DNA of 64,000 nt from an uncultured Gammaproteobacteria bacterium (GCA_913060975.1 CAJXVC010000005.1:248001-312000); one strand, 5' to 3'. Positions 18,249 through 29,213 are shown, numbered from the stretch's first letter. The notes: a model not told the origin generated them from the sequence alone. Made by a program: numbers and translations.

Positions 18249-21140
18249 GTGGCAATTATCACCGACTACCACGCTAAATACTTCGCTTACGAGCTAACTC
18301 GCCAGCGCCGCGGCGGCGACGTCGACAGAATTACCCAATCCCTGTTCGATGCCTCGGTTGACCTCAATCCACACCAGATCGACGCTGCTTTGTTTGCGCT
18401 ACAAAACCCTTTGGTGAAAGGCGTCATCCTCGCTGACGAAGTGGGATTGGGGAAAACCATAGAAGCCGCTTTGGTGTTGGCGCAATATTGGGCAGAAAGA
18501 AGACGTCGCTTGATTGTAGTGTGTCCAGCTGCGCTACGTAAACAGTGGTCAAATGAGCTGGCTGACAAATTCCACCTTCCGACTCAGGTGCTGGATGCGC
18601 GTACTTATAAGGAATTGCGCAAGCAAGGTGTTTCCGACCCTTTTAGTCAGCCGGCCGTTCATGTCATTTCCTATAACTTTGCCGCGCGTATGGTCGACAA
18701 GTTGAGGGTCACTCCTTGGGACTTGGTTGTATTCGACGAGGCGCACAAGTTGCGCAATGCACACCGAGAAAGTCATCGCACGGGGCAGGCTATCAAGAAG
18801 GCTTTCGGCGCCTGTAAGAAACTCTTGTTAACAGCAACGCCATTGCAGAACTCTTTGATGGAGCTCTATGGCCTTTCAACCATTATCGATAGCCAGTTGT
18901 TCGGTGATGCCCTGAGTTTCCGTCGTCAGTATTTGCGCGGTGGTGAAGATCTGCTTGGTTTGAAAGAGCGGTTGAAGGAATTCACCAAGCGCACCTTGCG
19001 TAACCAGGTATTGGAATATATTCGTTATACCGAGCGTAAAGCCCTGACTGTACCCTTCGCTCCTTCTGACGATGAGCAGCGCCTTTATCACTTGGTGTCG
19101 GCTTATTTACAGCGCGAGAATACCTATGGCGTTCCGCAGCAACAAAAGCATCTCGTAACGCTGGTAGTCAGAAAATTACTGGCATCATCCACCAGTGCGA
19201 TCATCAATACGCTGGAGACTTTTATCAGCCGCCTCAAACGCTTAGAGGAAGAGCAGGACGATGATGACAACTGGCTCGAGAAGTTGATCGGCTTGGAAGA
19301 TATTGAAGATGAAATCATGGATGAGGCTGCCGAGGATCCAAATGATTATCAGGCGGCCGAGAACTCTGAGCAGGAAGACGCTGAACCGGTTCAGCTTGAT
19401 CGTCTAAAAGCAGAAATCGCTGAGCTGGAACAATACCTGGAGCTTGCCCGTCGCATTACCGAAGATGCGAAATCCAAATCCCTCCTTACGGCCCTTGAAC
19501 AGGGCTTTGGTCATATGACGCAAATGGGAGCAGAACGTAAAGCGGTTATTTTTACGGAAAGCCGGCGTACCCAGGAATATTTACTTCAATTTCTTGAACG
19601 ACACGGCTATCTGGGCAAAGTCGCTACTTTCAGCGGTACCAATAATTCCTCTGTCACCAATAGTATTTACAAACGATGGCTGGCTCGCAATGAAGGTTCC
19701 GATCAAGTCACCGGGAGCCCCGCCGTCGATCGCCGCACGGCCTTGATCGATCACTTCAAAGAAGAATCAGAAATACTGATTGCTACGGAAGCGGCTGCTG
19801 AGGGCGTCAATCTGCAGTTTTGCAGTTTGGTGATCAATTATGATTTACCTTGGAACCCGCAACGAATTGAGCAGCGCATCGGACGTTGTCACCGTTATGG
19901 TCAGCAGTTCGACGTTGTCGTTATCAACTTCCTAAATCAGAAAAACGATGCCGACCGGCGTGTGCTGGAATTACTCAGCGAAAAATTCCATTTGTTCGAT
20001 GGCTTGTTCGGTGCCTCGGATGAAGTGCTGGGGCGAATCGAATCCGGCATGGATTTTGAGAAGCGCATTGCCGCCATTTACAATAGTTGTCGTACTCAGG
20101 AAGAAATAGCCAAGGCATTTGATGAATTGCAAACGGAGCTGGAACAGAGCATCAACCAGCGCATGCAAGAAACACACGAGAAACTGCTGGAGCACTTTGA
20201 TGCACAAATCCATGATTTACTCAGAATCCAGCGTGAAAGAGCGGAGCAGCAGTTGGATCGTGTCAGCCGCTTATTTTGGCAGCTTACTCGCCATCAGTTA
20301 GGTCGTTTTGCCGAATTTGACGATGCACATTTGCGATTCGAATTAATCCAAAGTCCTGTTAGCAGTGTCCCGGCTGGTACGTACGAGCTAATTCGTAAGG
20401 GAGAAAAGCCTGCCGAACATACCCACCTTTATCGCTTGAGCCACCCCTTGGGTGAGTATGTGCTCGATACTGGTCGTCGGCTGGAGACGCCGATAGTGGA
20501 GCTGGAATTTGACCTTACGGGTCATGAAGCGAAATTCTCCGCATTGGAAAATCTGCCTGGCCGATCAGGTTGGTTGGAGCTGAATTTGCTCGAGCTGCAA
20601 AGCTTTCAGCGCGAAGAGCATCTGGTATTCACCGCTCTCACAGATGGACAGTCCTTAATCGACCAGGAGTTATGCGAGTTAATGTTCCGGTTGGCTGCAA
20701 AGACTGCTCCGAGCACCGCTCCAACTCTCCCTGCGGCGTTTGATGAAAAGCTCAACGCTACGGTTAAGCGCCAACTGGATGCCACCCTCAGCCGCGTGCT
20801 TGATGAGAACAACGAATACTTTCAACGTGAACGCAGCAAACTGGAAGCCTGGGCGGACGATCAAATTCTCAGTGCCGAGCAGCAGTTGGACGACACCAAG
20901 GCCAAACTTAAAGAAGCCAAACGTCGTTCACGCACAGCAGAAACAATTGAAGAACAGAAGCTCGCCGAGGAAGAGCTGAACCGGCTGAGCAAACTGCAAA
21001 GGCGCCAGCGTCAGGAGATATTCGATGTAGAAGATCAGATAGAAGAGCAGCGAGATCGTCTGATCGACGCTCTGGAGCAGCAAATGCACCAGCGCAGCAG
21101 TACTCACCATCTCTTCAGGGTGCGCTGGACGCTGATCTAA
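18249..21140 (+). CDS. SNF2-family DEAD/DEAH helicase of the defence island
   Basis: I choose GTG 18249 because AGGA lies 6 bases upstream and the protein then begins MAIITDYHAKYFAYEL; an in-frame TTG at 18222 lacks a site. 963 residues. Walker A is D63-E-V-G-L-G-K-T70, Walker B/DEAH is at 163-166, and the helicase C-terminal motif VI is QRIGRCHRYGQ (about 542-552). The C-terminus (about 850-935) is a strongly charged coiled coil. RapA/SNF2-like ATPases translocate on duplex DNA. Relatives occur beside phage-defence methyltransferases (for example DISARM DrmD), but this gene has no DISARM partners here. It is separated from the Fic operon by 225 bases. Confidence 0.88.
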   Translation: MAIITDYHAKYFAYELTRQRRGGDVDRITQSLFDASVDLNPHQIDAALFALQNPLVKGVILADEVGLGKTIEAALVLAQYWAERRRRLIVVCPAALRKQWSNELADKFHLPTQVLDARTYKELRKQGVSDPFSQPAVHVISYNFAARMVDKLRVTPWDLVVFDEAHKLRNAHRESHRTGQAIKKAFGACKKLLLTATPLQNSLMELYGLSTIIDSQLFGDALSFRRQYLRGGEDLLGLKERLKEFTKRTLRNQVLEYIRYTERKALTVPFAPSDDEQRLYHLVSAYLQRENTYGVPQQQKHLVTLVVRKLLASSTSAIINTLETFISRLKRLEEEQDDDDNWLEKLIGLEDIEDEIMDEAAEDPNDYQAAENSEQEDAEPVQLDRLKAEIAELEQYLELARRITEDAKSKSLLTALEQGFGHMTQMGAERKAVIFTESRRTQEYLLQFLERHGYLGKVATFSGTNNSSVTNSIYKRWLARNEGSDQVTGSPAVDRRTALIDHFKEESEILIATEAAAEGVNLQFCSLVINYDLPWNPQRIEQRIGRCHRYGQQFDVVVINFLNQKNDADRRVLELLSEKFHLFDGLFGASDEVLGRIESGMDFEKRIAAIYNSCRTQEEIAKAFDELQTELEQSINQRMQETHEKLLEHFDAQIHDLLRIQRERAEQQLDRVSRLFWQLTRHQLGRFAEFDDAHLRFELIQSPVSSVPAGTYELIRKGEKPAEHTHLYRLSHPLGEYVLDTGRRLETPIVELEFDLTGHEAKFSALENLPGRSGWLELNLLELQSFQREEHLVFTALTDGQSLIDQELCELMFRLAAKTAPSTAPTLPAAFDEKLNATVKRQLDATLSRVLDENNEYFQRERSKLEAWADDQILSAEQQLDDTKAKLKEAKRRSRTAETIEEQKLAEEELNRLSKLQRRQRQEIFDVEDQIEEQRDRLIDALEQQMHQRSSTHHLFRVRWTLI

Positions 21141-21141
21141 C

Positions 21142-21242
21142 ATGTCGATTAATTAAAGATTTATCAACATATTCGTCATTTCAGTCGATCCCATCGACAT
21201 ATCTTAAAAATATGTCGACAAATAATGATTTAATCGACATAT
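21142..21242. promoter_or_regulatory. Cluster of TCGACATAT sites before the Fic-methyltransferase-nuclease operon
   Basis: The AT-rich gap between the SNF2 gene and fic has a perfect inverted repeat TCGACATAT-N7-ATATGTCGA (21194-21218), a further TCGACATAT (21234-21242), a one-mismatch copy TCAACATAT (21164-21172) and a shorter inverted ATGTCGA (21142-21148). The spacing and palindromy look like operators for a dimeric repressor. The winged-helix-like C-terminus of the adjacent Fic protein is a candidate binder; that link is inference. Confidence 0.65.
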
Positions 21243-21365
21243 TTATGAGAAGATGGGCATTGAATCGCGTCTTGTAGCGCTTTTGCGACGCTAGGCGGCG
21301 GGACAACAACGAGATCAGCAACAAGATCAACAATAGATACCTGAGATCACCGGGCAGGACCCACA

Positions 21366-22508
21366 ATGCCACCATTTGACGCCAACAGGCCCTATAACGA
21401 CTTGCCTCCACTGCCGCCCACCGCGGAGCTGGAAACCAAAGCCTGTCTCAAGGCCTGTATCGAAGCTCGCACTGCCCTGGCTGAACTCAAGCAGGCAGGG
21501 GAGCTGATCCCCAATCAGGCCATGCTGATCAATACCATTCCGCTATTGGAAGCCAAGGACAGCTCGGAAATCGAGAATATCGTTACTACTACCGACAAGC
21601 TGTTCGAGTACGCTCAAACCAACGAGAATCGAGCCGACCCAGCAACCAAAGAAGCACTGCGCTATCGCGCTGCCCTGTGGCAGGGTTTTGAATCCCTGAG
21701 CGATCGCCCACTCAGCACCAATACAGCCGTGACCATCTGCGCCACCATCAAAGGCACAGCCATGGATATTCGCCGGGTGCCAGGTACCAAGTTGAGCAAT
21801 CCAGCCACTGGAGAAGTCATCTACACTCCACCCGAAGGAGAAGCCTTGTTGCGGGACAAGCTGGCCAACTGGGAGAACTTTCTGCATCACGCTGAGGAAA
21901 TCGACCCTCTTATCCGCATGGCCGTGGCCCACTATCAATTTGAAGCCATTCATCCTTTTACCGATGGCAACGGCCGCACCGGTCGCATAATCAACTTGCT
22001 CTACTTGCTTGAACAGCAATTGCTCAGCATCCCGGTGCTTTACCTTAGCCAATACATAATTCAGCACAAAGCCGACTATTATCGGCTGCTGCGGGAAGTG
22101 ACCGAAAACCAGACCTGGGAAGCCTGGGTCCTCTACATGCTAGAAGCGGTGCAAAGCACCGCCCACTGGACACGCAAAAAAATCATGGCCATTCGCCAAC
22201 TGCAGGAACATACCATCGACTATGTGAGAAATAATCTGCCAGCCATCTATAGTCGCGAACTGGTAGAGCTGACCTTTACCCAACCTTACTGCCGCATTGC
22301 CAATCTAGTGGACGCTGGTATCGCCAAGCGCCAGACTGCCTCGGTGTACCTCAAAGAGCTGCACAACCTAGGCGTATTACAGGAGCAGCAGATGGGGCGT
22401 GACAAGTTTTTTGTCCACCCCAAGCTGCTACGACTTTTGACCCAGGATACCAATACTTTTGATCTTTACCCTGACCAAACGAATCAGTCACAACAGGAAA
22501 ATCCATGA
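21366..22508 (+). CDS. Class II Fic-domain (AMPylating) protein with C-terminal winged helix
   Basis: 380 residues. An N-terminal inhibitory helix has S66-S-E-I-E70-N71, matching the (S/T)xxxE(G/N) motif that holds Fic enzymes inactive in cis. The catalytic motif is complete: [12 protein letters not shown] at 196-207, with His196 expected as base. The C-terminal about 80 residues ([30 protein letters not shown]) look like a winged helix. Overall it resembles SoFic-type proteins, which transfer AMP from ATP to protein hydroxyls. The stop overlaps the start of the methyltransferase (ATGA), so the two are translationally coupled. This placement suggests it regulates or guards the restriction-modification genes. 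Confidence 0.9.
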   Translation: MPPFDANRPYNDLPPLPPTAELETKACLKACIEARTALAELKQAGELIPNQAMLINTIPLLEAKDSSEIENIVTTTDKLFEYAQTNENRADPATKEALRYRAALWQGFESLSDRPLSTNTAVTICATIKGTAMDIRRVPGTKLSNPATGEVIYTPPEGEALLRDKLANWENFLHHAEEIDPLIRMAVAHYQFEAIHPFTDGNGRTGRIINLLYLLEQQLLSIPVLYLSQYIIQHKADYYRLLREVTENQTWEAWVLYMLEAVQSTAHWTRKKIMAIRQLQEHTIDYVRNNLPAIYSRELVELTFTQPYCRIANLVDAGIAKRQTASVYLKELHNLGVLQEQQMGRDKFFVHPKLLRLLTQDTNTFDLYPDQTNQSQQENP

Positions 22509-25500
22509 GTAACCCGACTCAACAACTGAAGGCCAAGCAGCGCCGGGAAAAATTTGCCGACCTGCTGCGCGAGATGTTCCAGCTCAATAAGCCGGAACTG
22601 GATTTTGGCCTCTATCGCATCATGCATGCTCGCAAAGACGACATTAATCGATTCATAGAGCAAGACCTGCCTGATATTACGCAAAAGGCTTTCAGTGAAT
22701 TTGCCAGTCAGGACCAAAGCCAACTGCAAGCCGAACTGGAAAAAGCACGCAAGGCTGCCGAGGACGCTGGCTTTAATGCCGACGAATCCCCAAAGGTAAA
22801 AGAATTGGAAGGCCAACTAAAAGGTGGATTCGACCTGGCTCGGGAAGAGGGTGAGGTCTACGATGCCTTAGTCACTTTTTTCAGTCGCTATTATAGCGAA
22901 GGCGATTTCCTTTCTCACCGTGTCTACAAAGACGGCACCTATGCCATTCCCTACCAGGGTGAAGAGGTAGTGCTGCACTGGGCAAACAAAGACCAGTACT
23001 ACATCAAAAGCAGCGAAAACCTACGCGATTACAGCTTTCGTCTAAATCCAAATGCAGGTACTGGCGAAGATCCCATGCGCGTTCATTTCAAGCTGGTAGA
23101 CGCCGAGGCGGGCGCCAAAGACAACAACAAAGAGTCCGCCGATAGCAAGCGAGTGTTTGTGTTGGATAGCGAACAACCTTTTGTAGTAATAGATGGTGAG
23201 CCCGGTAATGAAGGTGAAGTTTACCCTGAATTGCAATGTCGCTTCTTCTTTCGAGCAGCAACAGAGGCAGACTGGACAGACACTGAAAAAGCCAAAGCCA
23301 CCGAAACCGCAGGCAAAAAACCACCCAGTCAGGATGCCCTTCGCGCTATCGCTGTAGAACGTTTATTGGGTGAGCATTCGGCACTCCCGGAGCCTTGGAA
23401 AGCCGCTCTTGGGAAGCCCTACCGTAAGGCCGACGGAGAACTGGCTGACTATTCCATGCTCAACGGTCAGCTTAATAACTACACCAAAAAGAATACCTTT
23501 GACTATTTTATACACAAGGACCTGGGCGGATTCCTAACCAGAGAGCTGGATTTTTATATCAAGAATGAGCTGCTGGACTGGGCGGATATTGCCTCTCTGA
23601 AAAATGATTCCGCGCGATTGGGGCCATTGCTAAGTAAGATTGAGGTAATTCGCTCCATAGGAGGAAAAATAATCAACTTTCTAGCCCAGCTGGAGAATTT
23701 TCAAAAAAAGCTGTGGTTGAAAAAGAAATTTGTTACCGAAACCAACTACTGCATCACTCTGGATCGGTTGGAAAATCAATCTGAATTGTTAACCGATGTC
23801 TTCGGCAGCGAGCATCAATTAGAGGAGTGGAAGTCGCTTTATCGGATTGACCTTGTACAGCTCGATAAAGATTTAAAATCACTGAACTTGAAAGATGTGG
23901 TGTCCAAACCTGAATACAAATACTTGGTGTTAGATACCAGGCATTTCGATGAGGCTTTTAAGCTAAGATTGATATCAGGAATTGAAGCCCTGGAAAAGGA
24001 ATGTGATGGGCTTCTAATTAACTCTGAAAATTTCCAGGCTCTATCTCTTATTAGGGAAAAATTTAAAAGCAGTATAGATGTCGTTTATATTGATCCACCT
24101 TACAACACCGAATACTCAAAGATTGCATATAAAAATAACTTTGAGCATTCGAGTTGGCTTTCCTTATTGGCAAATACTCTTCCGACTGTAAGGAGTCTTT
24201 TCTCAGAAGACTTCTCTTTTGGTGTGGCTATTGATGACTATGAGTTTGTTAACCTTGCTCAGTTACTAGACAGCTCTTTCCCAGAACTAGATCGATCTAC
24301 GATCGTGGTAAATCATCATCCGCAAGGATCTGGTGGTAGGTTATCTCGGACCCATGAATACTATATTCTAATGAGTGACGATGGATTACCTATTTTCAAA
24401 GGTGAGCCTTTAGAAGATGGCATAGAGGAGCGAAACTTTATGCGGAGTGGTAGAGGCGAAAATAATTGGAGGGAGTATCGCTGGAATAGCTTTTACGCTC
24501 TTTTATTCGACGAAGACAAAAATAAAGTAATTGGAGCAGAAGATCCTATTCCCTTAGGGGAAAGCTACCCTACTGGAAAAACCGAAGAAGGCTATAGTCG
24601 AATTTACCCAATTAACAGCCGGGGAGAAGAGCGGGTTTGGAGATCATCGTATAAAACAGGTAGAAAGCGTGCGGAAAGTGGTGAGTTAGTCGTAAGTCAG
24701 GCTGGTACGGTGTATCAAGTTATTCAGCACCAGAGCCGCAGGGAAACGTTATTCAGTAACTGGACTTCGCCCGAATTCAATGCAGGGACTCAGGGTACAG
24801 CCGTGCTCGATGCCATGGGACTTGGGGGTATTTTTGATTACCCAAAGTCTATAAAAACCATAGAGAAAGGCATATGGGCTCAGTCATTCGGATATGATAA
24901 CGCGACAATTCTTGATTATTTTGGGGGATCAGGAACGACTGCTCATGCCACACTAAATATAAATAGGAAGTATGGTGGAAACAGAAAATATGTAATTGCT
25001 GAGATGGGCGCATACTTTGATAGTGTGTTGAAGCCCCGTATACAAAAAGCGTCCTACAGCGAAAGCTGGATAAATGGGGCTCCTAAAGCCCTGGAAACAG
25101 GGATGTCTCAGTTTTTTAAGTATATTCGGCTAGAAAGTTATGAAGATGCGCTTGCTAACATAGTGCTTAGTCGTAAAGCTGGCCAACAGCAGTTATTAGA
25201 TGAGCCTGGTGAGTCTGGAGTATCAAATGCACGACAAGCTTATATTATGGATTATATGCTTGAAGTCGAAACTCGCGACTCTCAATCACTATTAAGTACT
25301 ACGCAGTTTGTTGACCCAACCCATTACAAGCTCAATGTGCGCACTGCCGGCGGAGATGAAACCCGCCCGATCAATGTGGATCTGCTTGAGACTTTTAATT
25401 ACCTATTGGGGCTGACAGTCGAGTATATAGCGGCACCTATTCATTTTGATGCTGAGCTGAGCCAGGGCGAATACGGTCGTTGGCAGGCAAAGGTGAAAAA

Positions 25501-25840
25501 GAACGAATCTGGCAAATGGTGGTTCCGAACTGTGTATGGCACGAACCGAGTCGGCCAGCATGTATTAGTAGTATGGCGTAATCTGCCCAGTGTAATTGAA
25601 GGAATAGAAGAGGGCATCAAGCTGGATAACGCGGTGCTGGATGCCGTGCTCATCGAGAAGCTTCGTATTCGGTTGACCGAAAGCCAGGATGATGAGGTGG
25701 ATGTGCTCTATGTCAATGGCGACCACAATATTGCCATTCCCCGTGACCGCAAGGGCGAGCCCATGGAGCAGGCACGCATCCAACTCATTGAAGAAGCTTT
25801 TCACCGATTGATGTTTGCTGACACCGAGCAGGGAGTATAA
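22505..25840 (+). CDS. Large beta-class N6-adenine DNA methyltransferase (type III Mod-like)
   Basis: 1111 residues, much longer than typical type III Mod subunits (about 600-650). Motif IV DPPY is at 530-533 and the SAM-binding motif FGGSGTT is at 806-812. The order IV - recognition region - I defines the beta class of N6-adenine (or N4-cytosine) enzymes; DPPY favours adenine. The first 500 residues form an extra N-terminal region of unknown role. Base composition changes sharply: I count 32 G+C of 60 at 22561-22620 but 20 of 60 at 24121-24180, in the section carrying motif IV and the recognition region. It is coupled to fic upstream and lies 6 bases before the helicase-nuclease gene. Confidence 0.9.
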   Translation: MSNPTQQLKAKQRREKFADLLREMFQLNKPELDFGLYRIMHARKDDINRFIEQDLPDITQKAFSEFASQDQSQLQAELEKARKAAEDAGFNADESPKVKELEGQLKGGFDLAREEGEVYDALVTFFSRYYSEGDFLSHRVYKDGTYAIPYQGEEVVLHWANKDQYYIKSSENLRDYSFRLNPNAGTGEDPMRVHFKLVDAEAGAKDNNKESADSKRVFVLDSEQPFVVIDGEPGNEGEVYPELQCRFFFRAATEADWTDTEKAKATETAGKKPPSQDALRAIAVERLLGEHSALPEPWKAALGKPYRKADGELADYSMLNGQLNNYTKKNTFDYFIHKDLGGFLTRELDFYIKNELLDWADIASLKNDSARLGPLLSKIEVIRSIGGKIINFLAQLENFQKKLWLKKKFVTETNYCITLDRLENQSELLTDVFGSEHQLEEWKSLYRIDLVQLDKDLKSLNLKDVVSKPEYKYLVLDTRHFDEAFKLRLISGIEALEKECDGLLINSENFQALSLIREKFKSSIDVVYIDPPYNTEYSKIAYKNNFEHSSWLSLLANTLPTVRSLFSEDFSFGVAIDDYEFVNLAQLLDSSFPELDRSTIVVNHHPQGSGGRLSRTHEYYILMSDDGLPIFKGEPLEDGIEERNFMRSGRGENNWREYRWNSFYALLFDEDKNKVIGAEDPIPLGESYPTGKTEEGYSRIYPINSRGEERVWRSSYKTGRKRAESGELVVSQAGTVYQVIQHQSRRETLFSNWTSPEFNAGTQGTAVLDAMGLGGIFDYPKSIKTIEKGIWAQSFGYDNATILDYFGGSGTTAHATLNINRKYGGNRKYVIAEMGAYFDSVLKPRIQKASYSESWINGAPKALETGMSQFFKYIRLESYEDALANIVLSRKAGQQQLLDEPGESGVSNARQAYIMDYMLEVETRDSQSLLSTTQFVDPTHYKLNVRTAGGDETRPINVDLLETFNYLLGLTVEYIAAPIHFDAELSQGEYGRWQAKVKKNESGKWWFRTVYGTNRVGQHVLVVWRNLPSVIEGIEEGIKLDNAVLDAVLIEKLRIRLTESQDDEVDVLYVNGDHNIAIPRDRKGEPMEQARIQLIEEAFHRLMFADTEQGV

Positions 25841-25846
25841 GCCGTC

Positions 25847-28800
25847 ATGGTAGCTCGAAAAGCATCCAGTAAACCTGCAAAGAGAGCGTCAAAGAGAACG
25901 TCAAAAAAGGCTTTGCAGTTTCGCCACCATCTGGTGCTCAATCAGTGGTTATTCTCACTATTCGGCTTCGATTCCTTGAATGGCAACTATGACGTCGGCA
26001 AACGAGAGGCACCAACACTCGAGGCCTTTCGCGACCGTTTCCAGTTGATCGGTGAAACCAGTGGCCGCAATGCTGAGGGTGAACACTTACTGATACAGCG
26101 CATTCGAGAGAACCTGACTAGCGATACTCTAATAAGTGATGAACAATTGCTGGAGTACGACCGACATATCAAGGCGCTGACTGAAACCATTAATACGGCG
26201 CGATTGAGCGCCAATGAAGAAGCCATCGAATGGAAGTATTTCCAGTACTTGATGCTACTGTTCACAGAGATCTACCTGGATTATCTGTTTACCAGGCCGG
26301 AGGAAATGTTAGCGGGCATCAATCAGCAAATCGAGCGATGGAACAACCATTGGGTTGTGGATCAGGACTTTAATCACAAGCCGCTGGAGTCGCTGAACTC
26401 TGAAGACGATATATGGCCGCAATTGAACATGGTGGCTTATTGGAGTGCGACTGGCTCCGGCAAAACGCTAATCATGCACGCGAATATCCTGCAGTATCGC
26501 TACTACCTGCAGCGCTACGGTAAAGCCGGCGATATCAACAAAATTATTCTGCTAACCCCCAATGAAGGTTTAACCCATCAGCACCTGATAGATCTGGAAA
26601 AATCAGGAATCCGCGCCAGCGAATTTTCCGCCAAGGGCGGCGATCTGTTCGCGCAGGATGTCATTGTTATCGATATCAACAAATTACGCGACAGCGAAAA
26701 GCAAAAAACAGTCGCTGTGGACTCCTTCGGTTCGCGCAACCTGTTACTAGTGGATGAAGGCCATCGGGGCACTGCGAGCGGCGGTGGCAGTTGGTACGAG
26801 TACCGCCAGAAACTTTGTGCGCTGGGATTTTCCTTTGAGTATTCGGCCACCTTCGCTCAGTCCAGTATCAAATTCGATAACCTGCGTCAGACGTACACAA
26901 AGGCCATACTATTCGACTATTCCTATCGTCACTTTTACAGCGACGGCTACGGCAAGCAATCGCAGATTCTCAATATAGAGGCCTCCAGCGAGGATGACCG
27001 ATTCCGCTATCAGGTGGCGTCCTTGCTTAGTTTCTACCAACAACTTCGCCTCTTTGCCGAACACTCGAAAGCATTCGCCCCCTTCAATCTGCAAACGCCC
27101 TTGTGGGTATTTGTAACATCCAAGGTCACCAAAGGCTTCGATAGCAAAGAAGCCAATGACATGGTGCAAGTGCTGCAATTTCTCGATCAGGTGCTAAGTA
27201 AGCAACCGGACACCGTCAAGGCCATAGACATTCTGCTCAATAAGGGCATGGAAGCAAAAGGTGGAGTAGACAGATTACATGGGCGGTTTAATTATCTCAA
27301 TGAGCTGGGGGAAAGCTCTGAACGGCTCTATCTCGATCTGGTTGAAAGAGTTTTTCACTGCAGCGGGGGTCGCCTGCATATTGAAAACATTACCGGAATA
27401 GCCGGTGAGATAGCGCTACGGGGCGGCACCTCAGATAGGCCTTTTGGTGTGATCAATGTTGGTGACGACGCCAAGTTGGTAAAGCTTTGCGATAAGCATG
27501 ACCTGCTGGTGCAGGATGCACGGTTTAGCGAATCCCTATTTCGTGGCATTAACCGAGAAGACTCGGATGTAAATTTACTGTTAGGTGCCAAGAAATTTAC
27601 GGAGGGTTGGAGTAGTTGGCGCGTTTCCAATATGACCTTGCTCAATGTAGGTAAGAACGAAGGCGCCCAGATTATTCAGTTATTTGGACGCGGTGTGCGC
27701 CTGCAAGGTTGGAACACGACGCTAAAACGATCAGCTGAGTTGAGCACTCAGTTGAAAACTGTTGGTATCGAGAGGCCTCGTCATATCGGACTGTTGGAAA
27801 CCTTGAATATCTTTGGTGTCAAAGCCGACTATATCGCTCAATTCAGAAAAGAACTGGAAGACGAGGATATCCCCGTCAACGAGGGCCTCGAAGAGTTTAT
27901 TCTTCCGCTCAACCCTATGAGCAAGCTGCCCAACAATTTGAATGTCATTCGGGTAAAGAACTCTGTAGCCAACAAAGCTATTGGTGGTTCCGGTAGCGCC
28001 TTTATGGAATTGGCAGAACAGGTGGTGTTGAAAGCCCCGACGGCATTAACTACATCGGAAACTGACTATTTCTGTAGTCCACCCCGAATCCATCTGGATT
28101 TTTATCCCCAAGTAGGCGCTTTCGCTACTGATAAGCAAGGCACCCGCACTGTTGGTGCCAAGCAGCAGTGGCTAAAAAGCGTCCATCTTGCCTTGCTGGA
28201 CAGCCGTAAACTCTACTTTGAGCTACTTGCCTTCAAATACGATAAACGTTGGTCAAACCTAACCATCACTCAAGATGTGGTGGATGACCTACTACAAGAC
28301 ACAGGCTGGTACCGACTTTACGCGCCAGATGAAGCCATGGCGCCAGGCCAGCTAGAGCGTGTAGATCTCTGGCACGATATGGCCATAGCCCTACTACGCA
28401 AATACTGTGAGATGTTCTACGGCTTGCGCCGTAAGCAATGGGAAGGTGATAAACTGGAATACCGCCCCATTACCGAAAACACTCAATACCTGCCAGGTGT
28501 GAGTGAAAGTACGCCAGATGGTAGCTACGCAATCACATTGGATCGCGTTCGTCACGAATCACTAATCAAGCAATTGAATTCTTTGAGAGAAAAGATAGCT
28601 GAGAATGACATAAAGGCTTGGGATGGTCAGATTCGTGAAGGCCTAGAGTTTATCTGGTGCGAGCGTCACTTTTACCAGCCTCTCTTGGCTGCTACGCAAG
28701 GCCTGGAATTTCAGGTCTCTCCGGTGGCTCTCAATAGCGGGGAAGGAAGTTTCGTCAAAGATGTGCACAAGGCAGTGACGAATGGAGTGTTTGAAGGATT

Positions 28801-29206
28801 CGAGGTGTATCTGTTGCGAAATCAGACCGGGCAGGGCGCTGTTGGAGTGTTTCTGGATGGGGGATTTTACCCGGATTTCATTCTCTGGCTAGTAAAGGAT
28901 AGTCAACAGAAGATTATTTTCGTTGACCCTAAAGGCTTGCGTAACCACAAGCCCAGCGACCCCAAAGTGCAGTTTTACAAAGCTATCAAGGACATTGAAG
29001 CTGATTTGCGTGGCAACAGTAATGAGGTAACGGGTATCGAGTTGCATGCATTCTTAATTTCTGAAACTCATTCCGCACAGTTAGCGAGTCAATGGAAGGA
29101 TGAACAAGGTAATCCGGTGACTCGTGAATTGATGGAGAGTTGGAATATTTTATTCAGTGATGAAGATGACGACTACTTGGGAAAGCTCGTGATGAAAGTG
29201 GCTTAG
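25847..29206 (+). CDS. Restriction-type DEAD helicase with C-terminal PD-(D/E)xK nuclease (type III Res-like)
   Basis: 1119 residues. After a Lys/Ser-rich N-terminus (ARKASSKPAKRASKRTSKK) come a superfamily 2 Walker A ATGSGKT (201-207), motif II DEGH (303-306) and a later helicase half (LLGAKKFTEGWSSWRVSNMTLLN; IIQLFGRGVRLQGWN). The C-terminus has a PD-(D/E)xK nuclease core: P-D1010 followed by D1027-P-K1029. This is the architecture of type III Res subunits, which translocate on DNA and cut when the partner methyltransferase finds unmodified sites. It is the last gene of the operon and converges on the reverse transcriptase gene. Confidence 0.9.
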   Translation: MVARKASSKPAKRASKRTSKKALQFRHHLVLNQWLFSLFGFDSLNGNYDVGKREAPTLEAFRDRFQLIGETSGRNAEGEHLLIQRIRENLTSDTLISDEQLLEYDRHIKALTETINTARLSANEEAIEWKYFQYLMLLFTEIYLDYLFTRPEEMLAGINQQIERWNNHWVVDQDFNHKPLESLNSEDDIWPQLNMVAYWSATGSGKTLIMHANILQYRYYLQRYGKAGDINKIILLTPNEGLTHQHLIDLEKSGIRASEFSAKGGDLFAQDVIVIDINKLRDSEKQKTVAVDSFGSRNLLLVDEGHRGTASGGGSWYEYRQKLCALGFSFEYSATFAQSSIKFDNLRQTYTKAILFDYSYRHFYSDGYGKQSQILNIEASSEDDRFRYQVASLLSFYQQLRLFAEHSKAFAPFNLQTPLWVFVTSKVTKGFDSKEANDMVQVLQFLDQVLSKQPDTVKAIDILLNKGMEAKGGVDRLHGRFNYLNELGESSERLYLDLVERVFHCSGGRLHIENITGIAGEIALRGGTSDRPFGVINVGDDAKLVKLCDKHDLLVQDARFSESLFRGINREDSDVNLLLGAKKFTEGWSSWRVSNMTLLNVGKNEGAQIIQLFGRGVRLQGWNTTLKRSAELSTQLKTVGIERPRHIGLLETLNIFGVKADYIAQFRKELEDEDIPVNEGLEEFILPLNPMSKLPNNLNVIRVKNSVANKAIGGSGSAFMELAEQVVLKAPTALTTSETDYFCSPPRIHLDFYPQVGAFATDKQGTRTVGAKQQWLKSVHLALLDSRKLYFELLAFKYDKRWSNLTITQDVVDDLLQDTGWYRLYAPDEAMAPGQLERVDLWHDMAIALLRKYCEMFYGLRRKQWEGDKLEYRPITENTQYLPGVSESTPDGSYAITLDRVRHESLIKQLNSLREKIAENDIKAWDGQIREGLEFIWCERHFYQPLLAATQGLEFQVSPVALNSGEGSFVKDVHKAVTNGVFEGFEVYLLRNQTGQGAVGVFLDGGFYPDFILWLVKDSQQKIIFVDPKGLRNHKPSDPKVQFYKAIKDIEADLRGNSNEVTGIELHAFLISETHSAQLASQWKDEQGNPVTRELMESWNILFSDEDDDYLGKLVMKVA

Positions 29207-29213
29207 AGCCACT
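29197..29213. terminator. Short hairpin at the end of the restriction operon
   Basis: Perfect 7-base arms AGTGGCT / AGCCACT enclose the TAG stop codon of the nuclease gene. No T-run follows, so termination is only possible, not shown. It lies 38 bases from the convergent reverse transcriptase gene. Confidence 0.35.

Noticed and set aside
18249-29206. Canonical DISARM or BREX system
   Set aside because: No drmA/drmB/drmC, pglZ, brxC or brxL homologues are present; only an SNF2 helicase and a methyltransferase are shared themes.
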